Of a stretch of DNA of 64,000 bases, positions 50,762 to 60,319 are shown piece after piece. This DNA comes from Granulicatella elegans. Lineage in GTDB: Bacteria; Bacillota; Bacilli; Lactobacillales; Aerococcaceae. The stretch covers positions 372,001 to 436,000 of the forward strand of contig NZ_CP085953.1 of assembly GCF_020735385.1 (NCBI RefSeq), in the 5' to 3' direction. A program made the position numbers and the translations under genes. The notes under the pieces are model-generated. The model was given only the letters and a program-made list of their open reading frames with translations, had not been told where the DNA came from and ran no database searches. Position 1 is the stretch's first letter; each line of letters begins with the position of its first letter.

Positions 50762-51496
50762 CTATCCCCTCCTATATAAAAATAGTCCTGTAAAGGCAAC
50801 TGAAAAGAGTAAAATTAATAAATCATATATAGTAAACTTTACTTTTACCACAGTACTTCTCTTTTTCAAAGCTCCCAATCCTCTACTTATTGCTGCCGCC
50901 GACAATTCATCACCTATTTTTACAATAGAAACGATTAAAGGTATTGTTACATATTCCAAGTATAAGCTTGGATTTTTCCACGCCTTTTTATTTTTAAAGC
51001 TAATTCCCCTCATTTTCATAGCAGTCTTAATAGAATTGTGTTCTTCTTTCAAAGTTGGAATAAACCTGAATGCAACTGCTGTTGGAATAATAAATGCATT
51101 GGGAATTTTCCACTTTACCATGGCTGCTATAAACTCGCTCGTTTTTGTGGACATTACAACATAATATCCCAACATGAAAATTGGAAATAGTCTTAAAATT
51201 AAGGCATTCAACAATACTGAAATTGTATTTATGAGTGTAGGCAATGTGTACATATCTTTCGTAAAGTGTGCCATAATAGCCAAGGTAAATAGCCCTCCAT
51301 AAATGAAAGCTATCTTAACTTGTTTATTAGATAATAATAATGCTATTGCCACAATGGCGGATATAAGGCTAACTAAAATATCCTTATATCCGACAGACAT
51401 TATGGTTGTTATAAATATCATAAATAAAATTTTAGTACGAGGATCTAAGAAAAAGCCCTTTGGTTTATTCGGTTCGTATACCTCATACTCTTCCAT
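50762..51496 (-). CDS. ECF transporter transmembrane component EcfT
   Basis: 244 aa with four to six membrane segments and a CbiQ-like cytoplasmic coupling region containing the Ala-Arg-Gly-type motifs (AMKMRGISF near residue 165 and AAISRGLGALKKRS near 210), which touch the ATPase. It joins the S component with the double ATPase. The start overlaps the S component stop by one base. Confidence 0.88.
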   Translation of the reverse strand: MEEYEVYEPNKPKGFFLDPRTKILFMIFITTIMSVGYKDILVSLISAIVAIALLLSNKQVKIAFIYGGLFTLAIMAHFTKDMYTLPTLINTISVLLNALILRLFPIFMLGYYVVMSTKTSEFIAAMVKWKIPNAFIIPTAVAFRFIPTLKEEHNSIKTAMKMRGISFKNKKAWKNPSLYLEYVTIPLIVSIVKIGDELSAAAISRGLGALKKRSTVVKVKFTIYDLLILLFSVAFTGLFLYRRG

Positions 51497-52065
51497 TAAA
51501 TGATACCCGCTCTCTCAAAGTGTTTCTTAAGCATTTTCCTCCCTAAATTTGCACCAATAACTGAGCCGATAAAAATAATTCCAAATGCAGCAATCCCCAT
51601 CCAAGAAGGCATATATTTTGCGAGTGCAAGTGCATATTGTTCTCCCATTTGTTGCTTAACACCTTCCATATAGGTATCTGCCATTACCCACATTGGCATT
51701 TGACAACCTATCATTCCGCAAGAAAATAGCCAAAATCCAATAACATTCTTTTTAAAACTCTTAAAACCACCTGATTTCATAACCAGATCACTGATAATTC
51801 CAAATGGAATATATCCCACTAACGCTAACCATGTATAGCCCATAAAATACCAAAACACACCAATAATAATTGACATAATCGTAACCATGCCAAATTTTTC
51901 TATTTTGGTTAAAAACAACATAAATGGAATTCCTGTGACTATAGGAATGAGAAGATAGATAGCTGGGTATAAGATAGGAATTGCATTCATCATCCCTACT
52001 ACAAAAAACAGAACTAAATAAATAGCTGTATAAATTCCTACATTGATTAGATCTTTAGCTGACAA
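51496..52065 (-). CDS. MptD/Trep_Strep-family ECF S component
   Basis: 189 aa with five to six membrane segments, starting KDLINVGIYTAIYLVLFFVVGM, with MGYTWLALVGYIPFGIISDL and PSWMGIAAFGIIFIGSVIGA. It belongs to the Trep_Strep/MptD-like S-component group. Relatives in streptococci and staphylococci (SiaFGH, LhaSTA type systems) have been linked to heme uptake, but I cannot confirm closeness to them from sequence alone. Together with EcfT and the double ATPase it forms a dedicated importer. Confidence 0.82.
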   Translation of the reverse strand: MSAKDLINVGIYTAIYLVLFFVVGMMNAIPILYPAIYLLIPIVTGIPFMLFLTKIEKFGMVTIMSIIIGVFWYFMGYTWLALVGYIPFGIISDLVMKSGGFKSFKKNVIGFWLFSCGMIGCQMPMWVMADTYMEGVKQQMGEQYALALAKYMPSWMGIAAFGIIFIGSVIGANLGRKMLKKHFERAGII

Positions 52066-52159
52066 TCCTTTTTTTCATTTTTTTTAATCCTCCTTAAATT
52101 AAAATAATATAAATCTACATGAGCTATATTTGAATAATTCTCATATAAATCATTTTCAC

Positions 52160-53893
52160 TTATGACAATTTCCAATTAACTGCCTTTTGTCGTGCCTCAA
52201 CAAAATTTTTATAGATACCTTCTGCTTGAATTAGCTCTTCATGTGTGCCTTTTTGATTTATTTTTCCATTTGCTAAAACAAGTATTTGGTTTGCATTTTT
52301 TATTGTCTTTAGTCTGTGTGCTATCATTATTACTGTTTTATTTCTTGTGAGTTCCTCCATAGCAACCTGCAATTTATCCTCATTTTCAGGGTCTACATTT
52401 GCAGTAGCTTCATCGAAAATAATAATAGGTGCATTCTTTATCATTGCTCTTGCAATTGATATTCTTTGTCTTTCTCCACCAGATAAACTTGCACCTCCCT
52501 CTCCTATAACTGTTTCATATTGTTCAGGAAGCTTCATAATAAATTCATGACAACACGCTTTCTTTGCAGCTTCTATAACTTCCTCATGTGTAGCATCTGG
52601 CTTAGCAAACTTTATATTGTTCTCAATAGTGTCTTGAAATAAATAAACATTTTGAAAAACCATACTAATTTGTCTCATTAATGACTCCAATGAATATTCT
52701 TTAATATTATGTTTACCTATGCTGATTTCTCCTTTCTCTACATCCCAAAATCTCGCTATCAAATTGCAAAATGTAGTTTTTCCAGCTCCTGAAGGTCCAA
52801 CTATAGCTGTCATTTGGTTTTGTGGTATCTTGACAGAAATATCATCAAGGATTTTTTTGCCTGAATAAGAAAACTCTACATTATCAAAAGAAATATCGAA
52901 AGTAGTAGGCTTTATGTCTTTTCCATCAATATCCATCTGTGGAAATTTCTCTAACTTCTTTGTTTGCTCAATAGATCCACTAACAACTCTGAGAGAAGTT
53001 GTTGCACTTCCTGCCAATTTTATTTGAGAAAAAGCAAGAAAAGAAATTATAATCGTCATAACTGTATTTAAGAATGAGAGTTCTCCATTGATATAAAAGA
53101 AAATACCTGCACCTATTATCAAAATGCTAAACAAATCCAAAAGAATATTTTGCAAAATCGTATAAGGTGTAAACAGTTTTTCACAATCAAGATTTATTTT
53201 TCTACTATTTTCAATAGCACCTCTGACTTTTTCATCTCCTTTCCCTGTTAAATTGAAGGATTTTATAACAGACATTCCTCCAATTTGTTCTAAAATGGCA
53301 TCAACTAATTTAGCAGATGCTTTTTGTCTTTTAGGAAGAACACTCCTTGATTTGCTTTCCATTTTTGAGAGAACAAATAAGTACAATAGGCATCCAATTG
53401 CAACAATAAAACCTATTCTCCACTCAAATGCTAAAATCATTATTGTAAATATTATCGTGTTTATAAAACCTGATAATGTATTTACCATAACCATTGCTGC
53501 GGTATTTTCTACATCTTCTAAAACAGTTGTAGAAATTCCAACCACTTCACCAATATTGTTTTCATTGAAAAATCCCATAGGTATTTTTTTTAACATTTCA
53601 CCTATTGCTACTCTTTTATTTGCCACCATGAAATAACTTGCATGGCATTGCTGTAATTGTGAAAAATAATTTGTAACACTTCTTCCGATTATGCTAATAA
53701 CAAGAAGTATTAATGCGATCCACGCGGGCATCATGCTCATGTCTTTTTGGACAATTGCTTTCACTATAAAATAAATAGCACTGATTTGAAGCATATGAAA
53801 AATCGCAAACAAAAAACTTACCCATATAGAGTGATATACATTTTTCTTTTCATCACCTGAGAAATCTAAAATCTTTTTTAAAGCACTTAACAT
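52160..53893 (-). CDS. ABC half-transporter 2 (membrane-ATPase fusion, IrtB/YbtQ-like)
   Basis: 577 aa: six membrane helices (about residues 20-300) and a C-terminal ATPase with GPSGAGKTT, Q-loop, LSGGERQRISIARAM and IIIFDEATANVD. Walker B Glu present, so catalytically competent. Paired with the half-transporter encoded upstream; the start overlaps its stop (ATGTTAA), implying a heterodimer. Exporter fold, although the IrtAB/YbtPQ relatives import siderophores. GGTGGG precedes the ATG at 53893. Confidence 0.88.
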   Translation of the reverse strand: MLSALKKILDFSGDEKKNVYHSIWVSFLFAIFHMLQISAIYFIVKAIVQKDMSMMPAWIALILLVISIIGRSVTNYFSQLQQCHASYFMVANKRVAIGEMLKKIPMGFFNENNIGEVVGISTTVLEDVENTAAMVMVNTLSGFINTIIFTIMILAFEWRIGFIVAIGCLLYLFVLSKMESKSRSVLPKRQKASAKLVDAILEQIGGMSVIKSFNLTGKGDEKVRGAIENSRKINLDCEKLFTPYTILQNILLDLFSILIIGAGIFFYINGELSFLNTVMTIIISFLAFSQIKLAGSATTSLRVVSGSIEQTKKLEKFPQMDIDGKDIKPTTFDISFDNVEFSYSGKKILDDISVKIPQNQMTAIVGPSGAGKTTFCNLIARFWDVEKGEISIGKHNIKEYSLESLMRQISMVFQNVYLFQDTIENNIKFAKPDATHEEVIEAAKKACCHEFIMKLPEQYETVIGEGGASLSGGERQRISIARAMIKNAPIIIFDEATANVDPENEDKLQVAMEELTRNKTVIMIAHRLKTIKNANQILVLANGKINQKGTHEELIQAEGIYKNFVEARQKAVNWKLS

Positions 53894-55632
53894 TTCATCC
53901 CACCATCCTTTGTTCCTATATGAGCGTTCCACATATTTCGGTATAATTCACAACCTTTTAATAATTCATCATGCTTACCGTATGAAACAAGTTTTCCATT
54001 CTCAATTAAGAATATTTGTTCTGCATCTGTTATAGTTGATAATCTATGAGCAATAATAATCACCGTTTTATCTTTTATAAGCTTTGATAAAGCTTGCTTT
54101 ATAATCACTTCATTTTCAGGATCTATATATGAAGTAGCTTCATCAAGTATTACAATAGGTGCATTTTTGAGCATTGCTCTTGCTATAGATATTCTTTGCC
54201 TTTCTCCACCAGAAACATGGCTACCACTACTTCCGACAACCGTATCGTAACCATGTTCCATTTTCATAATAAAATCATGACAACCCGATTTCTTAGCAAT
54301 GTCTTCTACTTCTTTATCACTGGCACTTGGATTACCCATTCGGATATTTTCCCTAATACTTTCGTTGAACAAAAAATTATCCTGCGAAACAAAGGCAGTT
54401 AAACTATATAATTGCTTTAATGGAATTTCATTAAGATTGTATCCACCAATATTTATATTTCCTTCCGTAATATCCCAATATCCAGCTATTAATTTTGCTA
54501 AAGTTGACTTACCACTTCCACTTGGTCCAACAAAAGCCACTGTTGTCCCTTCTTTTATGTTTAGGGATATTCCATGAAGAATTTCTTTTTCTTCTTCATA
54601 TCCAAACTTTACATTTTGTAAATCAATATTATATTGCTGGATAGTTACTTCTCTATCAGAATGCTCTTGTTCTTTTCCTTCTAAAATTAAGTTAATAGAA
54701 TTAGCAATAGTTCCTATCTTAGCAAGACCATCAACAAAATTGATTGTTTCAAGTAAAGGTCCTGCAATACCTAAAGATAGAATAATTACAGATATAAATA
54801 CTTCTGCACTTAAACTGCCGCTAATGTAGAAATACCAACCAAATGGAAGCACTGTTATCATTGTAGTAGGAGATATATTTTTAGATAAAGATACAGGTAA
54901 CTGACAGCTCTTCATCCATTCATAAAAGTATCTTGCATTTGCAATGACTTTATCTTTGTACTTTGCGTACGATCTCTTGTCTTGATTAAATGTTTTTATC
55001 ACTTCTATTCCATTGACATACTCAATAATTGCAGAATTCATTTCTCGATTTACCTTTACAGATCCTTCATATTGAACAGCATAATTTTTCATTACGAGTC
55101 CCATAAAAAGCATTCCCACAGGAATGGATACTAATGATAAAAGAGCCATTCTCCAATCAAGAAATAATAAGTAAATAAATATACTCAAAGAACCTAAGAG
55201 ATTCGATGTCATTTCAGGCAACAGGTGAGCGAGCGGTTTCTCCATACTTTCAACCTGATCCACTATAATCTGCTTAAAGTTTCCGCTTGGAACAGAGATT
55301 ATTTCTCCTAATGGCATCTTTGGAAGTTTTTCAAGCATTCTTAAACGAACATCTTTCAGTACACTAAAAGTTGCTTTATGGGATACAGATAAAGCCATAG
55401 AGTATAAAAATGATTTTAAGATGTAGGATAACAATCCTATTCCTAACCATAAAGAATAAATTTTAAAATCCTCATTTCCCTTTAACAATTCAACTAAAAT
55501 ACGACTTGCTGCAATATATGGAATAATCCCTGCAATAACACCGATACTCGCTATAAATACAGATGTTTTTAACTTTGAATGTTCCTTTTTTGCAAGCTCC
55601 CACAATATAGTAGCAGGACTTTTTTGTTTCAT
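53887..55632 (-). CDS. ABC half-transporter 1 (membrane-ATPase fusion, IrtA/YbtP-like)
   Basis: 581 aa with six membrane helices and a C-terminal ATPase with GPSGSGKST and IVILDEATSYID. The signature is VSGGERQRISIARAM rather than LSGGE. Forms a heterodimer with the next gene product. First gene after the repressor; GGAGG selects the ATG at 55632. The promoter region carries copies of the TetR operator, so induction by a TetR ligand is likely. Confidence 0.88.
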   Translation of the reverse strand: MKQKSPATILWELAKKEHSKLKTSVFIASIGVIAGIIPYIAASRILVELLKGNEDFKIYSLWLGIGLLSYILKSFLYSMALSVSHKATFSVLKDVRLRMLEKLPKMPLGEIISVPSGNFKQIIVDQVESMEKPLAHLLPEMTSNLLGSLSIFIYLLFLDWRMALLSLVSIPVGMLFMGLVMKNYAVQYEGSVKVNREMNSAIIEYVNGIEVIKTFNQDKRSYAKYKDKVIANARYFYEWMKSCQLPVSLSKNISPTTMITVLPFGWYFYISGSLSAEVFISVIILSLGIAGPLLETINFVDGLAKIGTIANSINLILEGKEQEHSDREVTIQQYNIDLQNVKFGYEEEKEILHGISLNIKEGTTVAFVGPSGSGKSTLAKLIAGYWDITEGNINIGGYNLNEIPLKQLYSLTAFVSQDNFLFNESIRENIRMGNPSASDKEVEDIAKKSGCHDFIMKMEHGYDTVVGSSGSHVSGGERQRISIARAMLKNAPIVILDEATSYIDPENEVIIKQALSKLIKDKTVIIIAHRLSTITDAEQIFLIENGKLVSYGKHDELLKGCELYRNMWNAHIGTKDGGMKC

Positions 55633-55652
55633 AATCAACACCTCCAAATGAA

Positions 55653-55679
55653 ATAACTTAATTAGCTAACTTAGTTATC
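55653..55679. promoter_or_regulatory. TetR operators in front of the ABC half-transporter operon
   Basis: GCTAACTTAGTTATC (55665-55679) matches the palindrome GATAACTTAGTTATC found before tetR at 14 of 15 positions; a weaker adjoining copy, AATAACTTAATTAG, begins at 55652. They lie 20-45 bases upstream of the first ABC gene. Confidence 0.7.
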
Positions 55680-55725
55680 TTTATTTTAAAAAATATAAGG
55701 GCGTTTAATACCCTTTCCCTTATAT

Positions 55726-56349
55726 TTAAAAACATCGCAATTTCTCCCATCCATCATAAAAAAACTTCGAAACTATTCTTGTGTTTAACTTTACTTCTTC
55801 TTCTGTTTGAGAATGTATTATAATTTCACACAATGCATTAATATAAGCATGGTTTAACAAATGCATTGCATCTTTAGGGACTTCTGATTTTATATTCTTT
55901 TTCTTTGAAATAATCTGAAACGCTTTATGTCTGTTTATATCTTCCTTTTCCACAAGAAGCTCTATAAAATTATCATATTTCGTACCATATGATTTATATA
56001 TTAAAAGATTAAATAAATCTTTTTTGCTAAACATATATAATGCAGATTCAATTGACCCTTCAATGTTAATTTTTGATAAATCTTCTCCACAATTTTTTTC
56101 TATGTTTTGAAAAGATTCCTCTTCAAACTTGCTATAAAAACCCAAAAGTTCGTTTGCCAATGGATCAACTAAACTGATAAATAAATCTTCTTTATCATTA
56201 AAATGCCTGTAAAAAGCACCCGTTGTAACCCCAGCATCTTTGCAAATTTTTCTTAAATTAGCTCGTTCATAGCCATCATTTAAAAAATTAACTTTACCAC
56301 TATCCATAATCTTTTTATGTGTTAAATCATAACCAGTAATTTCTGTCAT
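55726..56349 (-). CDS. TetR-family regulator of the cargo transport operon
   Basis: 207 aa. TetR HTH at residues about 10-60 (NLRKICKDAGVTTGAFYRHFNDKEDLF region) and a helical ligand domain that I cannot assign to a subgroup. Upstream of and co-directional with the ABC half-transporter genes, from which it is separated by an operator-bearing gap. Its own promoter has the same palindrome (56398-56412), so it controls itself and the transporters. Confidence 0.9.
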   Translation of the reverse strand: MTEITGYDLTHKKIMDSGKVNFLNDGYERANLRKICKDAGVTTGAFYRHFNDKEDLFISLVDPLANELLGFYSKFEEESFQNIEKNCGEDLSKINIEGSIESALYMFSKKDLFNLLIYKSYGTKYDNFIELLVEKEDINRHKAFQIISKKKNIKSEVPKDAMHLLNHAYINALCEIIIHSQTEEEVKLNTRIVSKFFYDGWEKLRCF

Positions 56350-56397
56350 ATCCCACTTCCTTTACTAACGGCTAAATTTATAAGTTTGCGGCATATA

Positions 56398-56412
56398 GAT
56401 AACTTAGTTATC
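56398..56412. promoter_or_regulatory. TetR operator before tetR
   Basis: GATAACTTAGTTATC, a perfect 7+1+7 palindrome, 49 bases upstream of the tetR start codon. Confidence 0.7.
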
Positions 56413-56520
56413 ATTATATACTCTTATCTTATTTTTGTCAATAGGAACAGTAGAAAATCATACTTAATTATGATATAATTACTAATAATTAAATACAGGC
56501 TTAACGCTAATAACTTTAAT

Positions 56521-56655
56521 AGCAAGCACAGTAAGTGAGTACCCACTTACGAAAAATTAATGGAGCAGACCTTTACGGAATGCTCCATTTTTTTAATTTT
56601 TACCTTGTTAGGGAGAACCCTAAGACCCCAATATTTTATGATAAGGAGAACTACT
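56521..56655 (+). other. Probable oriT region
   Basis: Immediately upstream of mobC and the relaxase gene lie three hairpins: GTAAGTG-AGTACC-CACTTAC (56531-56550), TGGAGCA...TGCTCCA with a T-run (56561-56594), and TTAGGG-AGAA-CCCTAA (56608-56623) followed by GACCCC. Clustered inverted repeats next to mob genes are the usual layout of a transfer origin. The nick site is not assigned. Confidence 0.55.
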
Positions 56656-57012
56656 ATGGATAATAGAAAAAGAAATAATCAACTAAAAATATATTTAACA
56701 GATGAAGAAAAAGAAGTATTTGAAAAGAAAATGAAACTTGCTAATTGTAAAACTATGTCCCACTTTCTTAGGAAATGTGTATTGGAAAAAGAGATTTATG
56801 TTGTAGATTTAGAACCATTTAGAAACCTACAATGGCTACTTTCGAATGCAACAAATAATATAAATCAGATTGCAAAAGCTACTAATACAACTGGTGTTAT
56901 TTACAAAAATGAAATTGAATCGATGGATAAGCAGATAGAAAAATTATCAAAAGAAATATGGCAGATCCATTCCCTACTTCTTAATAAATCAAAAGAAAGT
57001 TCTGGTGATTAG
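56656..57012 (+). CDS. MobC-like mobilisation accessory protein
   Basis: 118 aa. The N-terminus (NNQLKIYLTDEEKEVFEKKM) is a ribbon-helix-helix-like DNA-binding start, and the C-terminal half has the MobC/relaxosome pattern NLQWLLSNATNNINQIAKATN. Helps the relaxase open oriT. AAGGAG selects the ATG at 56656; the longer frame upstream runs through the oriT hairpins. Ends two bases before the relaxase ATG. Confidence 0.85.
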   Translation: MDNRKRNNQLKIYLTDEEKEVFEKKMKLANCKTMSHFLRKCVLEKEIYVVDLEPFRNLQWLLSNATNNINQIAKATNTTGVIYKNEIESMDKQIEKLSKEIWQIHSLLLNKSKESSGD

Positions 57013-57013
57013 T

Positions 57014-58345
57014 ATGGCAATTACGAAAATACATCCTATAAAATCAACTCTAAATTTGGCAATAGACTATATAACTAAGAGTGAAAAAACTGATGAAAAA
57101 ATCTTGGTATCTTCATTCAAATGTCATCCATCTACTGCACACATTCAATTTATGAAAACACGAGAAGACAATGATACTAAAGGTACAGTTTTGGCTAGAC
57201 ATTTAATTCAATCTTTTCTACCAGGAGAGGTTGATCCTATAAAAGCTAATGAAATTGGAATGGAATTATGTAAGAAAATTTTAAAAGAAGATTATGAATT
57301 TGTTCTTGCAACTCATATAGATAGAGGGCATATCCATAACCATATTATTTTTAATAATGTTAATTATAAGACTGGTAAATGCTACCAATCTAACAAAAAA
57401 ACTTACCACAAAATCAGGTATCAAAGTGACGAATTATGTAAAGAAAATAAGCTTTCAGTTATTGATGAAAATTATGAAGCTTACAAAAGAAAATATAAAA
57501 CTGCTAGTAAGTCTTGGTACGAATATGACCAAAAAAAGAAAGGAAATTCTTGGAAGTCTAAACTGCAATTTGATATAGATAGAATGATTAATAAGTCTAA
57601 CTCGTGGAAAGAGTTTTTAGAAAATATGAAATCTCTTGATTATGAAATTAAGTTTGGTAAACATATTGCTTTTCGTCATAAAGATAAGCAAAGATTTACA
57701 AGAGCAAAGACTATCGGAGAAGATTATACTGAAGATAAAATTAAAGAAAGAATAGATTTAGCTATTATGAACAAAGCTAATCCTATTAAAAAACGTGTAG
57801 GAAATGTTATTGATATATCTACTAATGAAAAAGTACAATCCTCTAAAGGTTACGAAGTCTGGGCAAGAAAACATAATATCAAAACAATGGCTGATTCAAT
57901 AATTAAATTAAGAGAACAAGGAATTAATTCAATCACTCAGCTCGATGATCTAATCAAAAAATCTGCTGATGATAGACAAGACTTATTAGATAAAATAAAG
58001 AAGATTGAAACTGAAATGAAGAGTTTATATCAAGATATGGAAAATATAAATACTATAAATAAGTATCGTGAAATCTATAAATACCATAAGAAAAATCCTG
58101 ATGACAAACAATTTGCAGAAGAATATTATAGCGAACTTTCCGTATATAAAATAGCCGCAAAAGAAATCTTAGAAAATTATAATAAGCTACCAAAGACAAA
58201 AGAAATACTATCCAAACTCGATAAATTGCAAGAAAAAAAGAACACCCTTATGCAAGAGTATTCTTTGAATAAAGAACAATTTTCTGACCTTGTTCAGTAT
58301 AGGAAAAACTATGAAAATTATTATGGGAAGGAGGTGGAGAGGTAG
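57014..58345 (+). CDS. MobA/VirD2-family relaxase
   Basis: 443 aa. The nucleophile Tyr is probably Tyr19 in LAIDYITKSEKT, and the HUH motif appears as THIDRGHIHNHIIFNN (His triad), typical of the MOBP relaxases. The C-terminal half is Lys-rich and coiled-coil. It nicks oriT, stays covalently linked to the strand and leads it into the recipient. The gene is convergent with the Thoeris genes, with 20 bases between the stops. Confidence 0.92.
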   Translation: MAITKIHPIKSTLNLAIDYITKSEKTDEKILVSSFKCHPSTAHIQFMKTREDNDTKGTVLARHLIQSFLPGEVDPIKANEIGMELCKKILKEDYEFVLATHIDRGHIHNHIIFNNVNYKTGKCYQSNKKTYHKIRYQSDELCKENKLSVIDENYEAYKRKYKTASKSWYEYDQKKKGNSWKSKLQFDIDRMINKSNSWKEFLENMKSLDYEIKFGKHIAFRHKDKQRFTRAKTIGEDYTEDKIKERIDLAIMNKANPIKKRVGNVIDISTNEKVQSSKGYEVWARKHNIKTMADSIIKLREQGINSITQLDDLIKKSADDRQDLLDKIKKIETEMKSLYQDMENINTINKYREIYKYHKKNPDDKQFAEEYYSELSVYKIAAKEILENYNKLPKTKEILSKLDKLQEKKNTLMQEYSLNKEQFSDLVQYRKNYENYYGKEVER

Positions 58346-58365
58346 CTTCTCTCCATCATCATTTA

Positions 58366-58863
58366 TTACAAAGTTGATGGTTTATGTTCTATTCCATACT
58401 CAATTAAATCTTCAATATTATCTTTAATATCGCTATAAACATTTTTGCTTGATAAGTATACAGAATCAAAACATTTAACATACTTTGACAGTTTTTCACC
58501 TTCTAATGTTAAATAATCAAAAGGATTGTTGCCCTTATCATCTTGCTCTCCCAATGCATTCTCCAACTTGTGGATATAAATTCCAACAATACCTTTGTTT
58601 AACTCGTATGCTTTTTTTATTTCATAATTTATCCATTTTCTATTTGCTGTTTTTTCTCCAATCAAAACAACTAAACATGAACGCTTGTTTAGCTGTTCAT
58701 CAATCCATTCTTTAATTTTACTTTCAGTTTTTTCTTTTACTTCCTCCCAGTCATTATCTGAAAAGGTAGAGCTACTGTCTACTTTCCCCATGTTGCGAAC
58801 CTGTCCTGCCCTCCAATTATCATTGTCGTAATGAAAGCTAAAAAACACCTGTCTTTTTGCCAT
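58366..58863 (-). CDS. thsB: Thoeris TIR-domain sensor ThsB
   Basis: 165 aa, one TIR domain. It begins RQVFFSFHYDNDNWRAGQVRN, the hallmark of the ThsB/DUF1863 TIR group, and carries the catalytic Glu at residue 81 in RKWINYEIKKA. Upon phage infection ThsB makes a cyclic ADP-ribose isomer from NAD+ that activates ThsA. The ATG directly follows the thsA stop (TAAATG), with GGAGGAG inside the end of thsA, so the two are translationally coupled. Confidence 0.93.
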   Translation of the reverse strand: MAKRQVFFSFHYDNDNWRAGQVRNMGKVDSSSTFSDNDWEEVKEKTESKIKEWIDEQLNKRSCLVVLIGEKTANRKWINYEIKKAYELNKGIVGIYIHKLENALGEQDDKGNNPFDYLTLEGEKLSKYVKCFDSVYLSSKNVYSDIKDNIEDLIEYGIEHKPSTL

Positions 58864-60285
58864 TTAAAACTCCTCCTTATTTAATATTTTAACTGCTTGT
58901 ACTATGTTTTTAATAGACATATCTATATCGCCATTGCTTTGTTTATTTGCCTGTTCAATTGCACTTATTATATGTTTGTCTAAAATTTCTTGAGTTGTTT
59001 GTTTAAATATTTCTTTGGCTGCCCCGCCAGTATATTCAATAGGCAAACATACTAATCCATGTTTTTTACATAACTCAAATTCATCCATCACTCCATGTGC
59101 AATATCTTCTGTTTTTTTGTTTCCAAAAATGAATATAGCGATGCCACAATTTTCAATCATCTGCTCTCTATTTTCTTTATATAGCTTATCTAAATCAATA
59201 CCTAATGAACTATTTTGAGGAAAAGGCATAAGCGTTAAAAAATCATTTATTTTGGACTTATGAGTCAAACAATAATCTGCAACTCCATTTAATACAAAAT
59301 CACCGACACCTTTACCATATCCATTCACAATATGATAACCATTTTTTGATAGTTCAAAAGATAGTTTATGAATAAAATTTTCTCCAGTTTCCTGAGAATA
59401 AGTCGAATAGGAGTACGCACTACCCGATATAAATATTGTTTTCCTTCTAAATCTATCAACAAGAGTACTTAATATTTCAGTGATTTCATCATATTTATCT
59501 ACTAAATATGTAAAAATACCATATCTATTTAGATCTTCAATTTGTAGCTCCTGTCTTGCTTTTTTGTATTCATAATCCTCATCGGTATCTTGGATCCTTT
59601 TCATAATACAGTAATGTTTTCTTGTATTCTTTTCATCGAGCAATACCCTCAATCTTCCAATTACATAGTTAAAGTTTGGATCTTCAAAACTAAATCCTAA
59701 AAATAGAAATGTCTTGGTAAGCAAATCTCCCTCTAAAACTTCTCTGAATAACTTTCTTTTGTTATATCCAAATTCTTCATAATCACTTCTTGTAAGTACT
59801 GCATCTTCAGGAGTTTCTACATCTCCGTGTAGTTTATAAACGATTGCATCAAAATCATGATTTGTGCCTCTTAATTGCTCATCTGTTGTTTTTACATAAG
59901 GCTTTTTCATATTATCTTCTAAAGCTTTTTCAATTAACTTATCATAATTAGTCGTCCAAAAAGTGGAAATCGGTAACTGTGATAATAGTTTATGATTATC
60001 AGTAGGTTTTAGTAATTGAGAAAATTGCACTTTGATCAAGTCATCTATTGATGTTCTCTTCTTTGAATTAGCATAATACTGAGCTAAGCTAACCAAATCA
60101 TTTTCTTTTTCAACATTTAACCCAATTTCTTTTGCAGGCTCTCTTAGAAGTTCTTTCCAACTACAAAATCCAGCAGGAATTGATAGTCCCGCTCCAATGA
60201 ATGCTCCCAATTCATCACTTTTAATGGCTTTTTCAATTTCTCTAATCAAATCTTTTTTAGATACTTCACCTTTAATAATAAACAC
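58864..60285 (-). CDS. thsA: Thoeris effector ThsA (SIR2-SLOG NADase)
   Basis: 473 aa, like the characterised Bacillus cereus protein. SIR2 domain (about residues 10-280): [38 protein letters not shown] with catalytic Asn113, and [10 protein letters not shown] with catalytic His153. SLOG domain (about 283-473): [24 protein letters not shown], with Arg373 and Glu402 near the positions that bind the cyclic nucleotide in the known enzyme. Once activated it destroys NAD+ and aborts infection. The start is a GTG at 60285 with GGGGAG too close; no better in-frame ATG exists nearby, so the exact start is open. Confidence 0.94.
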   Translation of the reverse strand: MFIIKGEVSKKDLIREIEKAIKSDELGAFIGAGLSIPAGFCSWKELLREPAKEIGLNVEKENDLVSLAQYYANSKKRTSIDDLIKVQFSQLLKPTDNHKLLSQLPISTFWTTNYDKLIEKALEDNMKKPYVKTTDEQLRGTNHDFDAIVYKLHGDVETPEDAVLTRSDYEEFGYNKRKLFREVLEGDLLTKTFLFLGFSFEDPNFNYVIGRLRVLLDEKNTRKHYCIMKRIQDTDEDYEYKKARQELQIEDLNRYGIFTYLVDKYDEITEILSTLVDRFRRKTIFISGSAYSYSTYSQETGENFIHKLSFELSKNGYHIVNGYGKGVGDFVLNGVADYCLTHKSKINDFLTLMPFPQNSSLGIDLDKLYKENREQMIENCGIAIFIFGNKKTEDIAHGVMDEFELCKKHGLVCLPIEYTGGAAKEIFKQTTQEILDKHIISAIEQANKQSNGDIDMSIKNIVQAVKILNKEEF

Positions 60286-60319
60286 CTCCCCTTATTTTCT
60301 CGGTCCTAAAAACTTATCT

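Noticed and set aside
58864-60285. Metabolic sirtuin deacetylase
   Set aside because: The SIR2 domain is followed by a SLOG domain and paired with a TIR gene, which is the Thoeris effector architecture rather than CobB.
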